A stretch of 64,000 nucleotides of DNA from Paraburkholderia sp. Tr-20389 (GCF_017104565.1 NZ_JAAGPD010000002.1:248001-312000); one strand, 5' to 3'; positions 1 to 9,777 are shown, numbered from the stretch's first letter. Notes: generated by a model not told the origin, from the sequence alone. Numbers and translations: made by a program.

Positions 1-2
1 GC

Positions 3-122
3 TTGCTGAACGCTGTTGCAGATTCGATGCTGCGAAACAACGTGGTTCCGAGTTTTCCGTATAGCGCGTGGCGTGGAATCATTGCTTTAAATACTCAGTA
101 CGACGAACTAAATAAAGCCTGA
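3..122 (+). CDS. Possible C-terminal end of a gene cut by the window start
   Basis: An open frame enters from the left edge and runs 39 codons to a TGA at 120-122, ending in the residues ALNTQYDELNKA. I do not recognise the protein. Base composition is lower in GC than in the secretion genes that follow. It could be the tail of a type VI-linked gene or a chance open frame; the stretch is too short to decide. Confidence 0.3.
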   Translation: MLNAVADSMLRNNVVPSFPYSAWRGIIALNTQYDELNKA

Positions 123-450
123 CCAGGAACATGAAGCAAGATCGTCATAGACAGCGATCAGATTGATGTCCGATGATGGATCGTCAGGATACGCAGTGGC
201 ACTATCCAATTCAACTTGCCAGCGTGAAAAACTCAAGCATTGTGATTGCGCGTTTGATTATCGTCCATAAGAATAGGTAGGATTACTGGACAATGCATTG
301 CGATTCGTGGTCGAATGACTCGCGGCTTATTCACGACTTCTATGGCACCCAATGCAGTTCTCCGCTAGACGTCTTCATTTCACATCGGTTTCGATGAAAG
401 CACGCTTGTGCATTCCTGATTGGCCGGATCGACCGGTTGAGCGGGCGAGC
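123..450. other. Intergenic region before the type VI secretion genes
   Basis: About 330 bases with lower GC than the flanking genes and no convincing gene. It probably holds the promoter of the operon that starts at the hypothetical gene near 451, but I could not pick out a convincing -35/-10 pair. An in-frame extension of the downstream gene to 352 is possible. Confidence 0.4.
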
Positions 451-924
451 ATGGAAGACACGACAGCGGCGCCCATTAGTCCGCAGCCGTCTTCTCCGGA
501 CGGAGACGAATTGATTCAATCGCTCCATGCGTACTACTGCGAGGCATTGAAGTCGCCTCATCGCATGTCGACAGGGATGGGTGATGGCATGCACATTGCG
601 GCGGCGCATGCTGCGGCAAGCGCCGAGCCGACAATCGATACGAGCCGCACCCCAGACGACGGATTGGGCGTGCTGAACGCGCACGGGCAGCGGCTGGATG
701 ATCTGATCGATCGGCTGGTGCCGGGCGGTGCGCCGGGACATTCCGAACCGGCCTTTGAAGGGCCTTTTGAAATACTGAGCCTGTTCGAGTTACGCGAACC
801 GCACCTGGACGAAACACTGCGACCTTGGCCCGTACCACCGGAACTGGCACGCAGTGAGCATCATGCTCCCGCAATCGATAGCCCGATGCAGAAACCTGTT
901 CATGCGCTGCATCGGTGGGACTGA
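451..924 (+). CDS. Hypothetical protein upstream of tssE
   Basis: A 157-residue protein if started at the ATG at 451; the frame is open back to an ATG at 352 (190 residues). Neither start has a strong ribosome-binding site, and codon use looks more gene-like from 451 on. I see no known domain, signal peptide or membrane segment. It is Pro/Asp/Glu/His-rich, with a possible helix early on (DELIQSLHAYYCEAL). It ends 7 bases before tssE on the same strand, so it is probably co-transcribed with the baseplate genes and may be a cluster-specific accessory protein. Function unknown. Confidence 0.5.
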   Translation: MEDTTAAPISPQPSSPDGDELIQSLHAYYCEALKSPHRMSTGMGDGMHIAAAHAAASAEPTIDTSRTPDDGLGVLNAHGQRLDDLIDRLVPGGAPGHSEPAFEGPFEILSLFELREPHLDETLRPWPVPPELARSEHHAPAIDSPMQKPVHALHRWD

Positions 925-931
925 CAACGTG

Positions 932-1495
932 ATGAGGGAAACGCTTGTGAAGACATTCGATGACAGTGCGGCCGCTTCGAACACGCCGCAATCGTTGCGT
1001 GCGAGCGGAGGCTATCTGATGCCGACTCTGATCGACCGTTTGCGCGACGACGCTCCGCATCGCCAGACCGAGATACCGGCCGAATATGCCGTCACGCGCG
1101 CACGCATGAGAGAGATCATCCAGCGCGACATCGCCTACTTGCTGAATACGACCAATCTCACGGACCAGATCGACTCGAAGCGCCACGCGCTTGCTGCAGG
1201 TTCGACGGTGAACTTCGGCGTGCCGCCGCTTGCGGGCGCGTTCACGGCTGCATACCGGTGGTCGGATATCGAAGCGGCCGTCCAGTCAGCCCTGGCGCGA
1301 TTCGAGCCCCGGCTGATACCGGAGTCGATCCAGCTCGTTCCACTCAGCGACGCCGATCGCAAAGGGCGTCACAGCCGAATGGCATTTGAAATTCGCGGGC
1401 TGGTCCGTATAGAGCCCTACCCGCTTGAGTTCATCGTGCAAAGTTCGCTCGACCTGGAAACGAGCCGGGTGCAGTTCGATCTCGATCGGGCTTGA
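932..1495 (+). CDS. tssE: Type VI secretion baseplate subunit TssE (gp25-like)
   Basis: TssE is the gp25-like wedge protein of the type VI secretion baseplate, which starts sheath assembly in the cytoplasm. The family core is visible: LIDRLRDD near the N-terminus, then RDIAYLLNTTNL and the stretch NFGVPPLAGAF, with the conserved ending ALARFEPRLIPESIQLVPL. The ATG at 932 gives 187 residues with a GGTGGGA stretch about 12 bases upstream; a later ATG at 1019 would remove a variable N-terminal extension. It sits directly before tssF and tssG, the usual baseplate order, 27 bases from tssF. Confidence 0.9.
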   Translation: MRETLVKTFDDSAAASNTPQSLRASGGYLMPTLIDRLRDDAPHRQTEIPAEYAVTRARMREIIQRDIAYLLNTTNLTDQIDSKRHALAAGSTVNFGVPPLAGAFTAAYRWSDIEAAVQSALARFEPRLIPESIQLVPLSDADRKGRHSRMAFEIRGLVRIEPYPLEFIVQSSLDLETSRVQFDLDRA

Positions 1496-1522
1496 ATCGT
1501 CTCGCCCGAGGTTTGAATCGAT

Positions 1523-3415
1523 ATGGATCCGCGACTGCTCGAATACTACAACCAGGAGTTGATTTATCTGCGCGAAAGCGCGGGTGAATTCGCGCACGCG
1601 CATCCAAAGATTGCGCGGCGCCTCGGCTTGCAAGCTGGTGAAATGAACGATCCGTATGTCGAACGGCTCATCGAGTCATTCTGCTTCATGGCGGCGCGCA
1701 TGCGGATCAAGCTGGATGCCGAATTTCCGCGCTTTACCCAGCGGTTGCTCGAAGTCGTTTATCCGAACTACGACGCGCCCACGCCGTCGATGGCCGTGGT
1801 GAGAATGTATCCCGCGCAGACCAAGGGGAACCTGAACGCGGGGTTTCGCGTAGCGCGCGGAATGACGCTCAAAACCCGCATACCCGACGGCGAACACACG
1901 CCCTGCACCTTCCGGACGACGCAGGACGTCGTGCTGTATCCCCTGAAGATCGTGAGCGCCAGGCTTACGGGTGTACCGCCGGACATTACCGGACTCGAAA
2001 GGCACTTGCCGTCCAACGTTCAGGTGCGTGGCGCCTTGCGGCTGCGAATCCGGTCCACGAACCACGCGAAGATCGCCGCGCTGGAAGGGTTGGACAATTT
2101 GCCGATCTACCTGGCCGGCGACGAGCAGGTGGCGTCGAACCTGTTCGAACTCGTGCATGCGGCGGGAGTCGGATCGGTTATTGGCGAGCCGGGTGGATTC
2201 GGCTCGCCGGAGCACCCCTATGCCGTGGTGACATCGGGCGCCGTGGTGCACGAGGGCTTGGGACTCGACCAGACAATGCTCCCGCCAGGCTGGTCCAAAT
2301 TCCACGGACACAACCTGCTGCATGAATACTTTGCGTGCCCTGCGCGTTTCTATTTTTTCACGCTCACGGGTCTGGCTGCCGGCCTAAGGAAGACGCAAGG
2401 CGAGGAAGTAGAGATCGTGGTGCTGTTGAGCCGGTCGCCGGACCGGCTGGCGAGTCTTGTCGAAGCCTCCCGCTTTGCGCTCTTCTGCACACCTGTCATC
2501 AATCTGTTTGAGCAGAGACTGGATCGCATCGAGTTGTCGGAGGCGAACACCGAGTTTCATCTTGTACCGAAGCGTCAGGCACCACTCGAGTACGAGGTAT
2601 TTTCGGTTCAGAAACTGTACGCGCAAGTCGCGAAGAGTTCGGAAAAGCTTGAATTCCGGCCGCTTTATCAGACCCTGCACAACGACGAAGGCAACTACGG
2701 GCGATATTTCTCGGTACGGCGCGAGCGTCGGCTCCTGTCCGATTCGGCACGACGTTATGGAACGCGTACGCCGTATATCGGCACCGAGACCTTCGTTTCT
2801 CTCGTCGATCAGCACGAAGCGCCATACCACGAAAGCATGCGCTATCTGTCCGCCGTTGCATGGCTGACCAATCGCGATCTCCCGATGCTCGTGCCGCGCG
2901 ACGGTGTGAATGACTTTCAGAAGCCGGAAAACGATGCACCCGTCGAATCCATCGGGCTGATCCGGCCGCCCAGCACGCCACGTCCGCCATACGCGGAGGG
3001 CGAGGCGGCATGGCGTCTGATCCGGCAACTGAATTTCAATTACCTGCCCTTCGAATCGTTCGACCACCGGCCCGGAGGACAGGGACTGCGCGACATGCTG
3101 AGGCTCTTTCTGAGCGGCGACGACACCGAGCACGCGCGTCAGATCGAGAGTCTTGTCGGTGTGAAAACCAGCCCGATTGCGCGCAAGCTGCCCGGTCACG
3201 GTCCGTTGGTGTTCGGGCGTGGGATCGAGTGTCAACTGACCGTCGACGAGAGAGGGTTCTCCGGAACGAGCCCCTATCTTTTCGGGCTGATTCTCGAACA
3301 TTACCTGGCAAGGCATGTGTCGATCAATTCGTTCACGCAAACCGAACTGCTGTCCATGCAACGTGGTCACATCATGCGTTGGCCCGTTCGTATCGGTACG
3401 CGCGGAATCGCGTGA
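1523..3415 (+). CDS. tssF: Type VI secretion baseplate subunit TssF
   Basis: TssF (ImpG/VasA family) builds the baseplate wedge together with TssG, TssE and TssK. The protein is 630 residues, a normal length for the family, and opens with the characteristic MDPRLLEYYNQELIYLRE, followed by the hallmark DPYVERLIESFCFMAARM and FPRFTQRLLEVVYPNY. The start is the ATG at 1523. Its TGA overlaps the ATG of tssG by one base (TGATG), which implies translational coupling and fits the TssF-TssG stoichiometric complex. Confidence 0.95.
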   Translation: MDPRLLEYYNQELIYLRESAGEFAHAHPKIARRLGLQAGEMNDPYVERLIESFCFMAARMRIKLDAEFPRFTQRLLEVVYPNYDAPTPSMAVVRMYPAQTKGNLNAGFRVARGMTLKTRIPDGEHTPCTFRTTQDVVLYPLKIVSARLTGVPPDITGLERHLPSNVQVRGALRLRIRSTNHAKIAALEGLDNLPIYLAGDEQVASNLFELVHAAGVGSVIGEPGGFGSPEHPYAVVTSGAVVHEGLGLDQTMLPPGWSKFHGHNLLHEYFACPARFYFFTLTGLAAGLRKTQGEEVEIVVLLSRSPDRLASLVEASRFALFCTPVINLFEQRLDRIELSEANTEFHLVPKRQAPLEYEVFSVQKLYAQVAKSSEKLEFRPLYQTLHNDEGNYGRYFSVRRERRLLSDSARRYGTRTPYIGTETFVSLVDQHEAPYHESMRYLSAVAWLTNRDLPMLVPRDGVNDFQKPENDAPVESIGLIRPPSTPRPPYAEGEAAWRLIRQLNFNYLPFESFDHRPGGQGLRDMLRLFLSGDDTEHARQIESLVGVKTSPIARKLPGHGPLVFGRGIECQLTVDERGFSGTSPYLFGLILEHYLARHVSINSFTQTELLSMQRGHIMRWPVRIGTRGIA

Positions 3416-4476
3416 TGATAAAGACGTCCGTTACCGATGAACGTCAGCACGGGCCCCTCTCGGCGGACTTCGTTGCGCGGTTGCAGGCGCGGCCCTGGGA
3501 GTTCGGCTTTTTCTCCCTGATGCGCCGCATCGCCGCCGATACGCGCATCGATTCTGTCGGCACCGCGGCACGCCCTTCTTCCGAACCCTTCAGACTGGGA
3601 CAGCAACCCAGCCTCACGTTTGCGCCCCGGGAGATTGCGAGTGTCGGCGAAATCGGCGAGCGGTTGCTTGTGCGCCTGTTCGGACTGGGGACACTGGGGC
3701 CGAACGGGCCGCTGCCGATCCACGTGACCGAGATCGCCCGCGAACAGGAGGAAAGCCGACGTGACCGCACGCTGACGGGATTCCTGGATGTTTTCCACCA
3801 TCGCTACCTTGCGCTTCTATACCGTGCATGGGCTTCGGCGCAGGCTACTGCCGGTCTCGATCGTGCCGATGACGAACGGTTCTCCTTCTATGTAGCGAGC
3901 CTCACTGGCCACGATCTCGACGAGCTAGCCCACCGGGCTCTGCCCGTGCACGCGCAGTTGTCGGCATCTGCCAATGTGCTGCGCGAAGCACGAGACCCCG
4001 ACGGACTGCGGCTGACGCTTGAACACTATTTTGGCGTGCCCGTCAGGATCGAAGAATATGTGTTTCATTGGATGCCCGTGTCGCGGGATGGACAGTCGCA
4101 TCTCGGCGAACAGAATGCGGGCGCATGCATCGGCGACGGAGCAATCCTCGGGCAGCTGATTCCCGATCGCCAGTTCAGGTTTCGAATCGTGATCGGTCCC
4201 GTGAGGCTCGATACCTATCTGAGCTTCACGCCGCATGGCGCGGCGTTGCCCGAACTGGTGGACTGGGTGCGCAGCTTCGTAGGCCATGAATTTTCCTGGG
4301 AACTGGAACTACGTGTCCGGTCTGATCGCGAGTTGCCCGCCGTGATCGGCGGTCCGCAGCAGCTGGGGTGGTCGGGGTGGCTCGGGAACTCGCCCGATGG
4401 CGCGCCCGTCGTGGGCATGCGCTTCGAACCGGAGCAGTGCATGAAGCCCGGCACGCCACGGCGTAGCCGGATTTGA
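3415..4476 (+). CDS. tssG: Type VI secretion baseplate subunit TssG
   Basis: TssG (ImpH/VasB family) pairs with TssF in the baseplate wedge. The 353-residue protein has the family opening LQARPWEFGFFSLMRRIAA and the conserved FGLGTLGPNGPLPIHVTE, and later FLDVFHHRYLALLYRAW. I chose the ATG at 3415 because it overlaps the tssF stop and gives the usual family length; the same frame stays open upstream inside tssF, but that extension reads as out-of-frame tssF sequence. The next gene, tssA, starts 26 bases after its stop. Confidence 0.93.
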   Translation: MIKTSVTDERQHGPLSADFVARLQARPWEFGFFSLMRRIAADTRIDSVGTAARPSSEPFRLGQQPSLTFAPREIASVGEIGERLLVRLFGLGTLGPNGPLPIHVTEIAREQEESRRDRTLTGFLDVFHHRYLALLYRAWASAQATAGLDRADDERFSFYVASLTGHDLDELAHRALPVHAQLSASANVLREARDPDGLRLTLEHYFGVPVRIEEYVFHWMPVSRDGQSHLGEQNAGACIGDGAILGQLIPDRQFRFRIVIGPVRLDTYLSFTPHGAALPELVDWVRSFVGHEFSWELELRVRSDRELPAVIGGPQQLGWSGWLGNSPDGAPVVGMRFEPEQCMKPGTPRRSRI

Positions 4477-4502
4477 CCGTTGGCGAGTATCGAGGATGCC
4501 GG

Positions 4503-5603
4503 ATGAGCGACGACTACGGAAACACACTGATCGAATCGAAGTTGGAAGGCGCGACGCAGGATTGGCTGGCGCCAGTTCATCCGTCTGCATGCTGTGGCGC
4601 AGATCTGGAGTACGACCGCGAGTTCGTGCTGCTGTTCGCGCAGGTGGCCGCCAGAATGGACGTGCAATACGGCGACTTCAAAAGCGATCCCGAGCCGGTC
4701 AACTGGAATGAAATCGAACGGAAGTGCCGGCAGTTGATGGATCGAACCAAGGACATCCGGCTGGCTGTGCTGTTTACGCGCTGCTGCGTGCGCCAACGCT
4801 CGGCGGCAGGACTGGTTGAGGGTTTGGCGCTGCTGGAGGCATGGTTGCGTGCCTATCCGGATTCCGTTCATCCGCAACCGGAAGTCGATGGCGACCGCGA
4901 AGCCGCGTTGGAAATTCGAATGAATGCGCTTCAGGTCTTGACGGATATGAACGGTCTGCTCGCGGACGTTCGCGGCATCAAGCTTTCGCAGTCCTCCTCT
5001 CCTGTTCTGACCGTGCGAGAGGTCGAGCGCGCCTTCGTCCAGCCGCGCCCCGACGATGCACTTCCGATCGAATCGGTGTGCCGCCAGCTCGATCACTTGT
5101 CCGTCCAGAACCCCGACATCTTCGCCGCGTTTCACAAGGCGCTCGAATACCTTGAGGCAGTCGACGCATGGAATCGGGAGCGCCTTGAGGGTTTCACCCC
5201 AGACCTGACGGATCTCACGCGAATTCTCGGGCTTCTCGCGCGAGATCGCCTCACGGTCTCTGGAACCGGGATGGCCGGTCGAGCCAGCGATGCCGCAACG
5301 GCGGTGTCCGAATCCGATGCGGCGACGCTCCATGCAGCCGAACCTGGCTCGCCGGCATTGGATGCAATCTGGACCGAACCGGAGATTACGTCCGAACGCT
5401 CGCATTCGCACGCCGTCCAGCTCGACCGTGAAGCAGTGTTGCAAAACATTCGTGAAGCGCGGCACTGGTTCGAGGCCAACGAACCCAGTAGTCCAATCCC
5501 CCTATTGCTGCGACGCGCCGAGCAGTTCGTGGGCAAACGCTATGCGGAAGTGGTGAGAGCGATTCCGCCTGAACTGCTGACCGAGTGGGAAAACGCATCA
5601 TGA
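4503..5603 (+). CDS. tssA: Type VI secretion protein TssA (ImpA family)
   Basis: TssA proteins organise baseplate or sheath assembly. The 366-residue product has an ImpA N-terminal domain in its first half (WLAPVHPSACCGADLEYD, then DIRLAVLFTRCCVRQ) and a C-terminal segment typical of shorter TssA forms (ARHWFEANEPSSPIPLLLRRAEQFVGK). The ATG at 4503 is preceded by GAGGATG at a suitable distance. The TGA overlaps the vgrG start (CATCATGATGG), so the two are likely translationally coupled. Compared with long TssA forms that carry an extra ring-forming domain, this is the medium-length class. Confidence 0.9.
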   Translation: MSDDYGNTLIESKLEGATQDWLAPVHPSACCGADLEYDREFVLLFAQVAARMDVQYGDFKSDPEPVNWNEIERKCRQLMDRTKDIRLAVLFTRCCVRQRSAAGLVEGLALLEAWLRAYPDSVHPQPEVDGDREAALEIRMNALQVLTDMNGLLADVRGIKLSQSSSPVLTVREVERAFVQPRPDDALPIESVCRQLDHLSVQNPDIFAAFHKALEYLEAVDAWNRERLEGFTPDLTDLTRILGLLARDRLTVSGTGMAGRASDAATAVSESDAATLHAAEPGSPALDAIWTEPEITSERSHSHAVQLDREAVLQNIREARHWFEANEPSSPIPLLLRRAEQFVGKRYAEVVRAIPPELLTEWENAS

Positions 5604-7894
5604 TGGATCAGATCACCTTCACTCCGACTTCGACAGCGTCCGGCGAAAGGACGCAGAATCGTGCGAACGCTGCTGTGTCAGGTTCGCCCATGCGATCGAC
5701 GAAGCAACCGGGCTCACCGTCTCAGGGTTATGCGGAACACACGATCACCATTGCTGGCGCTGCGATTCCGCTCGCGCCGAGCGGCGAGCCGGCGCTGCTG
5801 CTGCGGCGCATTCAGGGCACAGAGGCTCTGTCGGAGATCTACTCCTATACGCTCGACTGCTGCACTCCCCTCAACTCCTCGATGCCGGAACGCGCCGCGG
5901 CGAATCTCGATCTCAGATCGATGATCGGCAAGGAACTTACCGTTTCGATCCAGCTCGACGGAATGGGGAGCGATACGCCCGGCGTCGCGGGGGCGGCAGG
6001 TACATCCCGTATCGGCGCGGGCACACGACAGATCAGCGGTATCGTCACGCAGGCACACTATGTCGGTCAAACGAGCCAGCAAAGCCACTATCGTTTGATC
6101 ATGAAACCGTGGCTGTGGCTCACCGATCAGCGCTCGGACTTCCGCATCTTTCAGGGCAAGACGGTGGTGGAAATCATCGAGCAGGCGTTCGACACATACA
6201 TGTACTCGTACGAGACGCGGCTCAGCGAGACGTATCCGGTACTCGACTATCAGGTCCAATACGGTGAGACCGATTTCCGTTTCATCCAGCGTCTGATGGC
6301 CGAGCATGGCATTTATTGGTTCTTCGAGCATAGCGATGGGTTCCACCGGCTGATTCTGGTCGATCACCTCGGCGCGCACCGGCCCGTGGAAAGCGCTGCG
6401 TATCGCACGCTGTGGTACTACCCGCCTGGACACAAGATCGATCGCGAGTACATCGACCATTTCGATCTGGACGGCAGTCTCCAGTCGGGCCGATGGACCA
6501 CCAACGACTTCGATTTCAAGAAGCCGGCTGCCGTGTTGCTCCGGCAGAACGAGCTCACCCAGCAAACGGCGCACAACGACCTCGAGCGCTATGAATGGCC
6601 AGGCGACTACACCAACCCTTCGCATGGCGAGCAGTTCGCCCGTTGGCGGATGGAGCAGATGCGTGGCTTGGGCGAGCGGGAACGGGGCGCAGGCAATGTG
6701 CGTGACGTCGTTTGCGGGACCACGTTCCGCCTGGCGGGTCATCCCCACGACACGGCGAATCGGGAATACCTGGTGATTGGCTCGTCGATCGCGGCGTCGG
6801 AGGTGGATCTGACGAGTGGACCCGGTCACTATTCATTTGCTGCATCGTTCGTGACGCAGCCCGCGACGACCGTTTTTCGGCCACCACGCAATCTTTACCC
6901 CAAGCCGCGCACCAGCGGGCCGCAAACAGCCATCGTCACGGGACCGCCCGGGGAGGAGATATGGACGGATCAGTATGGGCGAGTCAAGCTGAGTTTTCAC
7001 TGGGATCGATCGGGCATCAAGGATCAGAGTTCGTCTTGCTGGATACGCGTGGCTTATCCGTGGACAGGGCCGAACTACGGCGCCGTCCACATTCCGCGCG
7101 TCGGCACGGAGGTCATCGTCGACTTCGAGAATGGCGATCCTGATCGGCCCATCGTGATCGGCCGTGTGTACAACGCCGAGTCGATGCCGCCGTGGCCGCT
7201 GCCGGGCAACGCGACGCAAAGCGGAATATTGACTCGCTCCACGAAAAACGGCGGATATGACAATGCCAACGCGCTGCGTTTCGAGGATCGCAAAGGGTCT
7301 GAGGAAGTCTGGCTGCATGCGGAGAAGGATCAGCGGATCGAGGTCGAGCACGACGAAAGTCACTGGGTCGGAAATGACCGGCGCAAAACCATCGACTGCA
7401 ACGAAACGGTCAAGGTCGGCATGAACCGCACTGAGACCGTTGGAATGAACGAAACCATTGCCGTCGGCATGAACAGGACCGAGGCGGTGGGCATGAACGA
7501 AACGGTGGTCGTCGGTCTCAACCGGATGATCACGACGGGTTTCAGTCAGGAAGTGCAGGTGGGCATCGACGCGATGTTCACGGTAGGGGCGATGCGGGAT
7601 GAAACGGTCGGCGCCAATTACCAACTGGAGGTGGGCGCGAACTGGGCCAGCCAGGTTGGAAACAACCACACGCATGCGGTACAGCAAACGTTGGCCATGA
7701 ATGCGGGCAAAGCGGTGAATGTGCAGTCGGGCGGAACGGCCAGCTACATCGCACAGGACAAACTGGTCCTGCAGTGCGGACAGGCTTCCATCACGCTCGA
7801 AAGCAACGGGAACGTCGTGATCGGCGGTACGGTTATCGGTATTCAAGGTGCGCAACATGTTGGCATCAGCGGCGCGATCGTGGACCTCAACTAA
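5600..7894 (+). CDS. vgrG: Type VI secretion spike protein VgrG (TssI)
   Basis: VgrG forms the trimeric spike tip that carries effectors out of the cell. The 764-residue protein shows the gp27-like region (LRSMIGKELTVSIQLDG; YGETDFRFIQRLMAEHGIYWFFEH), the gp5-like OB region (GPPGEEIWTDQYGRVKLSFHWD; SSCWIRVAYPWTGPNYGAVH; PRVGTEVIVDFENGDPDRP) and a C-terminal beta-helix made of short repeats such as VGMNRTETVGMNETIAVG (bases about 7414-7530). No extra toxin domain follows the needle, so it is a structural rather than an evolved VgrG. Two adjacent ATG codons (5600 and 5603) overlap the tssA stop. Confidence 0.95.
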   Translation: MMDQITFTPTSTASGERTQNRANAAVSGSPMRSTKQPGSPSQGYAEHTITIAGAAIPLAPSGEPALLLRRIQGTEALSEIYSYTLDCCTPLNSSMPERAAANLDLRSMIGKELTVSIQLDGMGSDTPGVAGAAGTSRIGAGTRQISGIVTQAHYVGQTSQQSHYRLIMKPWLWLTDQRSDFRIFQGKTVVEIIEQAFDTYMYSYETRLSETYPVLDYQVQYGETDFRFIQRLMAEHGIYWFFEHSDGFHRLILVDHLGAHRPVESAAYRTLWYYPPGHKIDREYIDHFDLDGSLQSGRWTTNDFDFKKPAAVLLRQNELTQQTAHNDLERYEWPGDYTNPSHGEQFARWRMEQMRGLGERERGAGNVRDVVCGTTFRLAGHPHDTANREYLVIGSSIAASEVDLTSGPGHYSFAASFVTQPATTVFRPPRNLYPKPRTSGPQTAIVTGPPGEEIWTDQYGRVKLSFHWDRSGIKDQSSSCWIRVAYPWTGPNYGAVHIPRVGTEVIVDFENGDPDRPIVIGRVYNAESMPPWPLPGNATQSGILTRSTKNGGYDNANALRFEDRKGSEEVWLHAEKDQRIEVEHDESHWVGNDRRKTIDCNETVKVGMNRTETVGMNETIAVGMNRTEAVGMNETVVVGLNRMITTGFSQEVQVGIDAMFTVGAMRDETVGANYQLEVGANWASQVGNNHTHAVQQTLAMNAGKAVNVQSGGTASYIAQDKLVLQCGQASITLESNGNVVIGGTVIGIQGAQHVGISGAIVDLN

Positions 7895-7949
7895 TTGGAA
7901 AGATGCTGAAACCACCAAGCGTGACCGGTAAGGCTGGGAGAGCATTCAC

Positions 7950-9269
7950 ATGAGGTTCCTGAACCAGACATCGTGTGACGCATTATGTTTTAGCGGCCTG
8001 GATCTGGCAGACGATGAATTTCGCGTTGTCGTAGTGAAGGTCGGGTACAAGCTGAATCCGACGAATATCGCAGGCAAGTTCGTCGCGGAGACCCTGAAGG
8101 AACCGGCTTTGCTTTGTTTGCGTGACGAGCACTACGGCGCCGTCAACGCGAGCAGTATTCGGGAAGAAAGCGATCTCGCACACTACAAGCCGCGATGCGA
8201 CGTGATTGTTCGCGGCAGCGCGTACGCGCCAAAGGGTGTCGCAGCAGCGCAATGGAGCGCGCGGATTAAAGTCAGTGCGACGCAAGCGACTTTGCAGACG
8301 CTGTTTCGGACCTTCCAGTTGCCAGCCAAGCTCGGTTTGAGACCGGTTTTGGATGCGCGCTATCCCGAACGCGGGACGCATCCCGTGCAAGCGGGCTTTA
8401 GAGACCATCGACATGGCGTCAATCAGGTATTGCTCGACAAGGCGCTGCAGATTACCGGGCCGCGCGAATTTTTCTATCGAGGCGGATGGCGTCTTAGTGA
8501 ATCTCGCCCGACTAGCCATGTTCCCCTACGTTGGGAACATGCTTTCGGCGGAACCAGTGCGGTGCGTAATCCATTGCACGCCCAAGACAGTAGCAACCCC
8601 GAGTTCCTGCTGAACGAAGTGTGCTACACGAATCCGCTGGGTTGCGGATGGATCGAGAATCGCTATTTCGAAACCCTGCGAAAGGCAGGTGAGAAGCCAC
8701 CTGAACGACTGCCCGCGCCGCAGATCGCACTCCTTGAGCGACCGATTCTGAAGCCTGCCGTCATTCGACACCCCGATCGAATCGATGCGACCAACCCGGA
8801 CGACTTCATCCGCACTGCGCAAACTTATGGTGAGTCTCCGGCTGGGTTCGGCGCTGTTGGACGATCATGGGTACCGCGCCTGCAAATGGCGGGCACTTAC
8901 GATGCAAAGTGGCAGAACGAACGTTGGCCCTTGCTGCCCGATGACTTCGACTTTGGGTACTGGAACTGTGCGCCGAGGGATCAGCAGATTGACGTACTTC
9001 CTCCCGATGCGCGTATTGAACTCTGGAACCTCGCCGATCCTGATTCGACGTCGAATGGATACCTGTGCTTCGACTTGCCAGGTGACTGGCCGCTCGTACT
9101 CTTACGTCGCGACGACGACATATGCCTGCCTCTGGTCATGAAGACCGATACCCTGGTGATCGACACAGACACCATGACGGTGACGCTAACGCATCGTTTT
9201 CAGTTCAGCGAGAAGTCTGCTGTCAGGAGCGTCGAAGCCCGTCTGCACCGCGAACCCGATACGGCGTAA
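7950..9269 (+). CDS. DUF2169 family type VI secretion adaptor-like protein
   Basis: DUF2169 proteins are found next to vgrG and PAAR-like genes and are thought to help load effectors onto the spike. This 439-residue copy shows the family features: an N-terminal segment with DDEFRVVVVKVGYKL, the core HVPLRWEHAFGG, and MAGTYDAKWQNERWPLLPDDFDFGYWN. The ATG at 7950 has GGGAGAG upstream. It lies between vgrG (55 bases away) and a DUF4150 PAAR-like gene, the expected arrangement. No toxin gene lies next to it in the window, which is unusual for an adaptor. Confidence 0.85.
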   Translation: MRFLNQTSCDALCFSGLDLADDEFRVVVVKVGYKLNPTNIAGKFVAETLKEPALLCLRDEHYGAVNASSIREESDLAHYKPRCDVIVRGSAYAPKGVAAAQWSARIKVSATQATLQTLFRTFQLPAKLGLRPVLDARYPERGTHPVQAGFRDHRHGVNQVLLDKALQITGPREFFYRGGWRLSESRPTSHVPLRWEHAFGGTSAVRNPLHAQDSSNPEFLLNEVCYTNPLGCGWIENRYFETLRKAGEKPPERLPAPQIALLERPILKPAVIRHPDRIDATNPDDFIRTAQTYGESPAGFGAVGRSWVPRLQMAGTYDAKWQNERWPLLPDDFDFGYWNCAPRDQQIDVLPPDARIELWNLADPDSTSNGYLCFDLPGDWPLVLLRRDDDICLPLVMKTDTLVIDTDTMTVTLTHRFQFSEKSAVRSVEARLHREPDTA

Positions 9270-9311
9270 GAGCGGCCCCGGCACTAAAGATTTTCTGAAG
9301 ACCCTGAAACT

Positions 9312-9668
9312 ATGGCTACTGAACTCATTGCACGCCAGGACGGTGCGTGGCTGATCGTCAGCCTGGCGCCGGACGTTTGCCTGACGCCCTTGGGAGGAAT
9401 CCCTGTTCCCGTGCCGTATCAGGTCGTCGCATCGCTGCAGGCGGCACAACTTACGACAACGACCGTCAACGTGAACGGAAACGCAGCTGTCGTCTTCGAC
9501 ACCAGTTTTGTTCCGACGACCCAGGGAGACGAGGCGGGAACGCTCGGCGGCGTCAAGAGCGGAACGACGGCGCAGAAAACACGGCCATTGCAGCATAGCG
9601 GCACGGTGAGGTTTCAAGGCAAATCAATCGTTCGCGCCAACGACCTGTTCTGGATGAATGGGCCGTAA
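9312..9668 (+). CDS. DUF4150 / PAAR-like protein
   Basis: A 118-residue PAAR-like protein of the DUF4150 type, expected to cap the VgrG spike. Recognisable parts are CLTPLGGIPVPVPYQVVAS, VNVNGNAAVVFDTSF, GDEAGTLGGVKSGT and the closing VRANDLFWMNGP. It carries only the tip domain; many DUF4150 proteins continue into a C-terminal toxin, which is missing here. It follows the DUF2169 gene by 42 bases on the same strand, consistent with a VgrG-adaptor-tip unit. Confidence 0.85.
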   Translation: MATELIARQDGAWLIVSLAPDVCLTPLGGIPVPVPYQVVASLQAAQLTTTTVNVNGNAAVVFDTSFVPTTQGDEAGTLGGVKSGTTAQKTRPLQHSGTVRFQGKSIVRANDLFWMNGP

Positions 9669-9777
9669 CAACAAGCGTGGTCAAGCTCAATGTGTATCGC
9701 TGTGTCCCAATCCGACCGGGCGCGTGCATGAACGCTCGTGCCAGGCGCCTTCTTGCGAATCCGTTTGGTTCACGCAG

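Noticed and set aside
476-1186. A 236-codon minus-strand frame over tssE
   Set aside because: Arg/His-rich shadow of tssE and the hypothetical gene; tssE is unambiguous on the plus strand.
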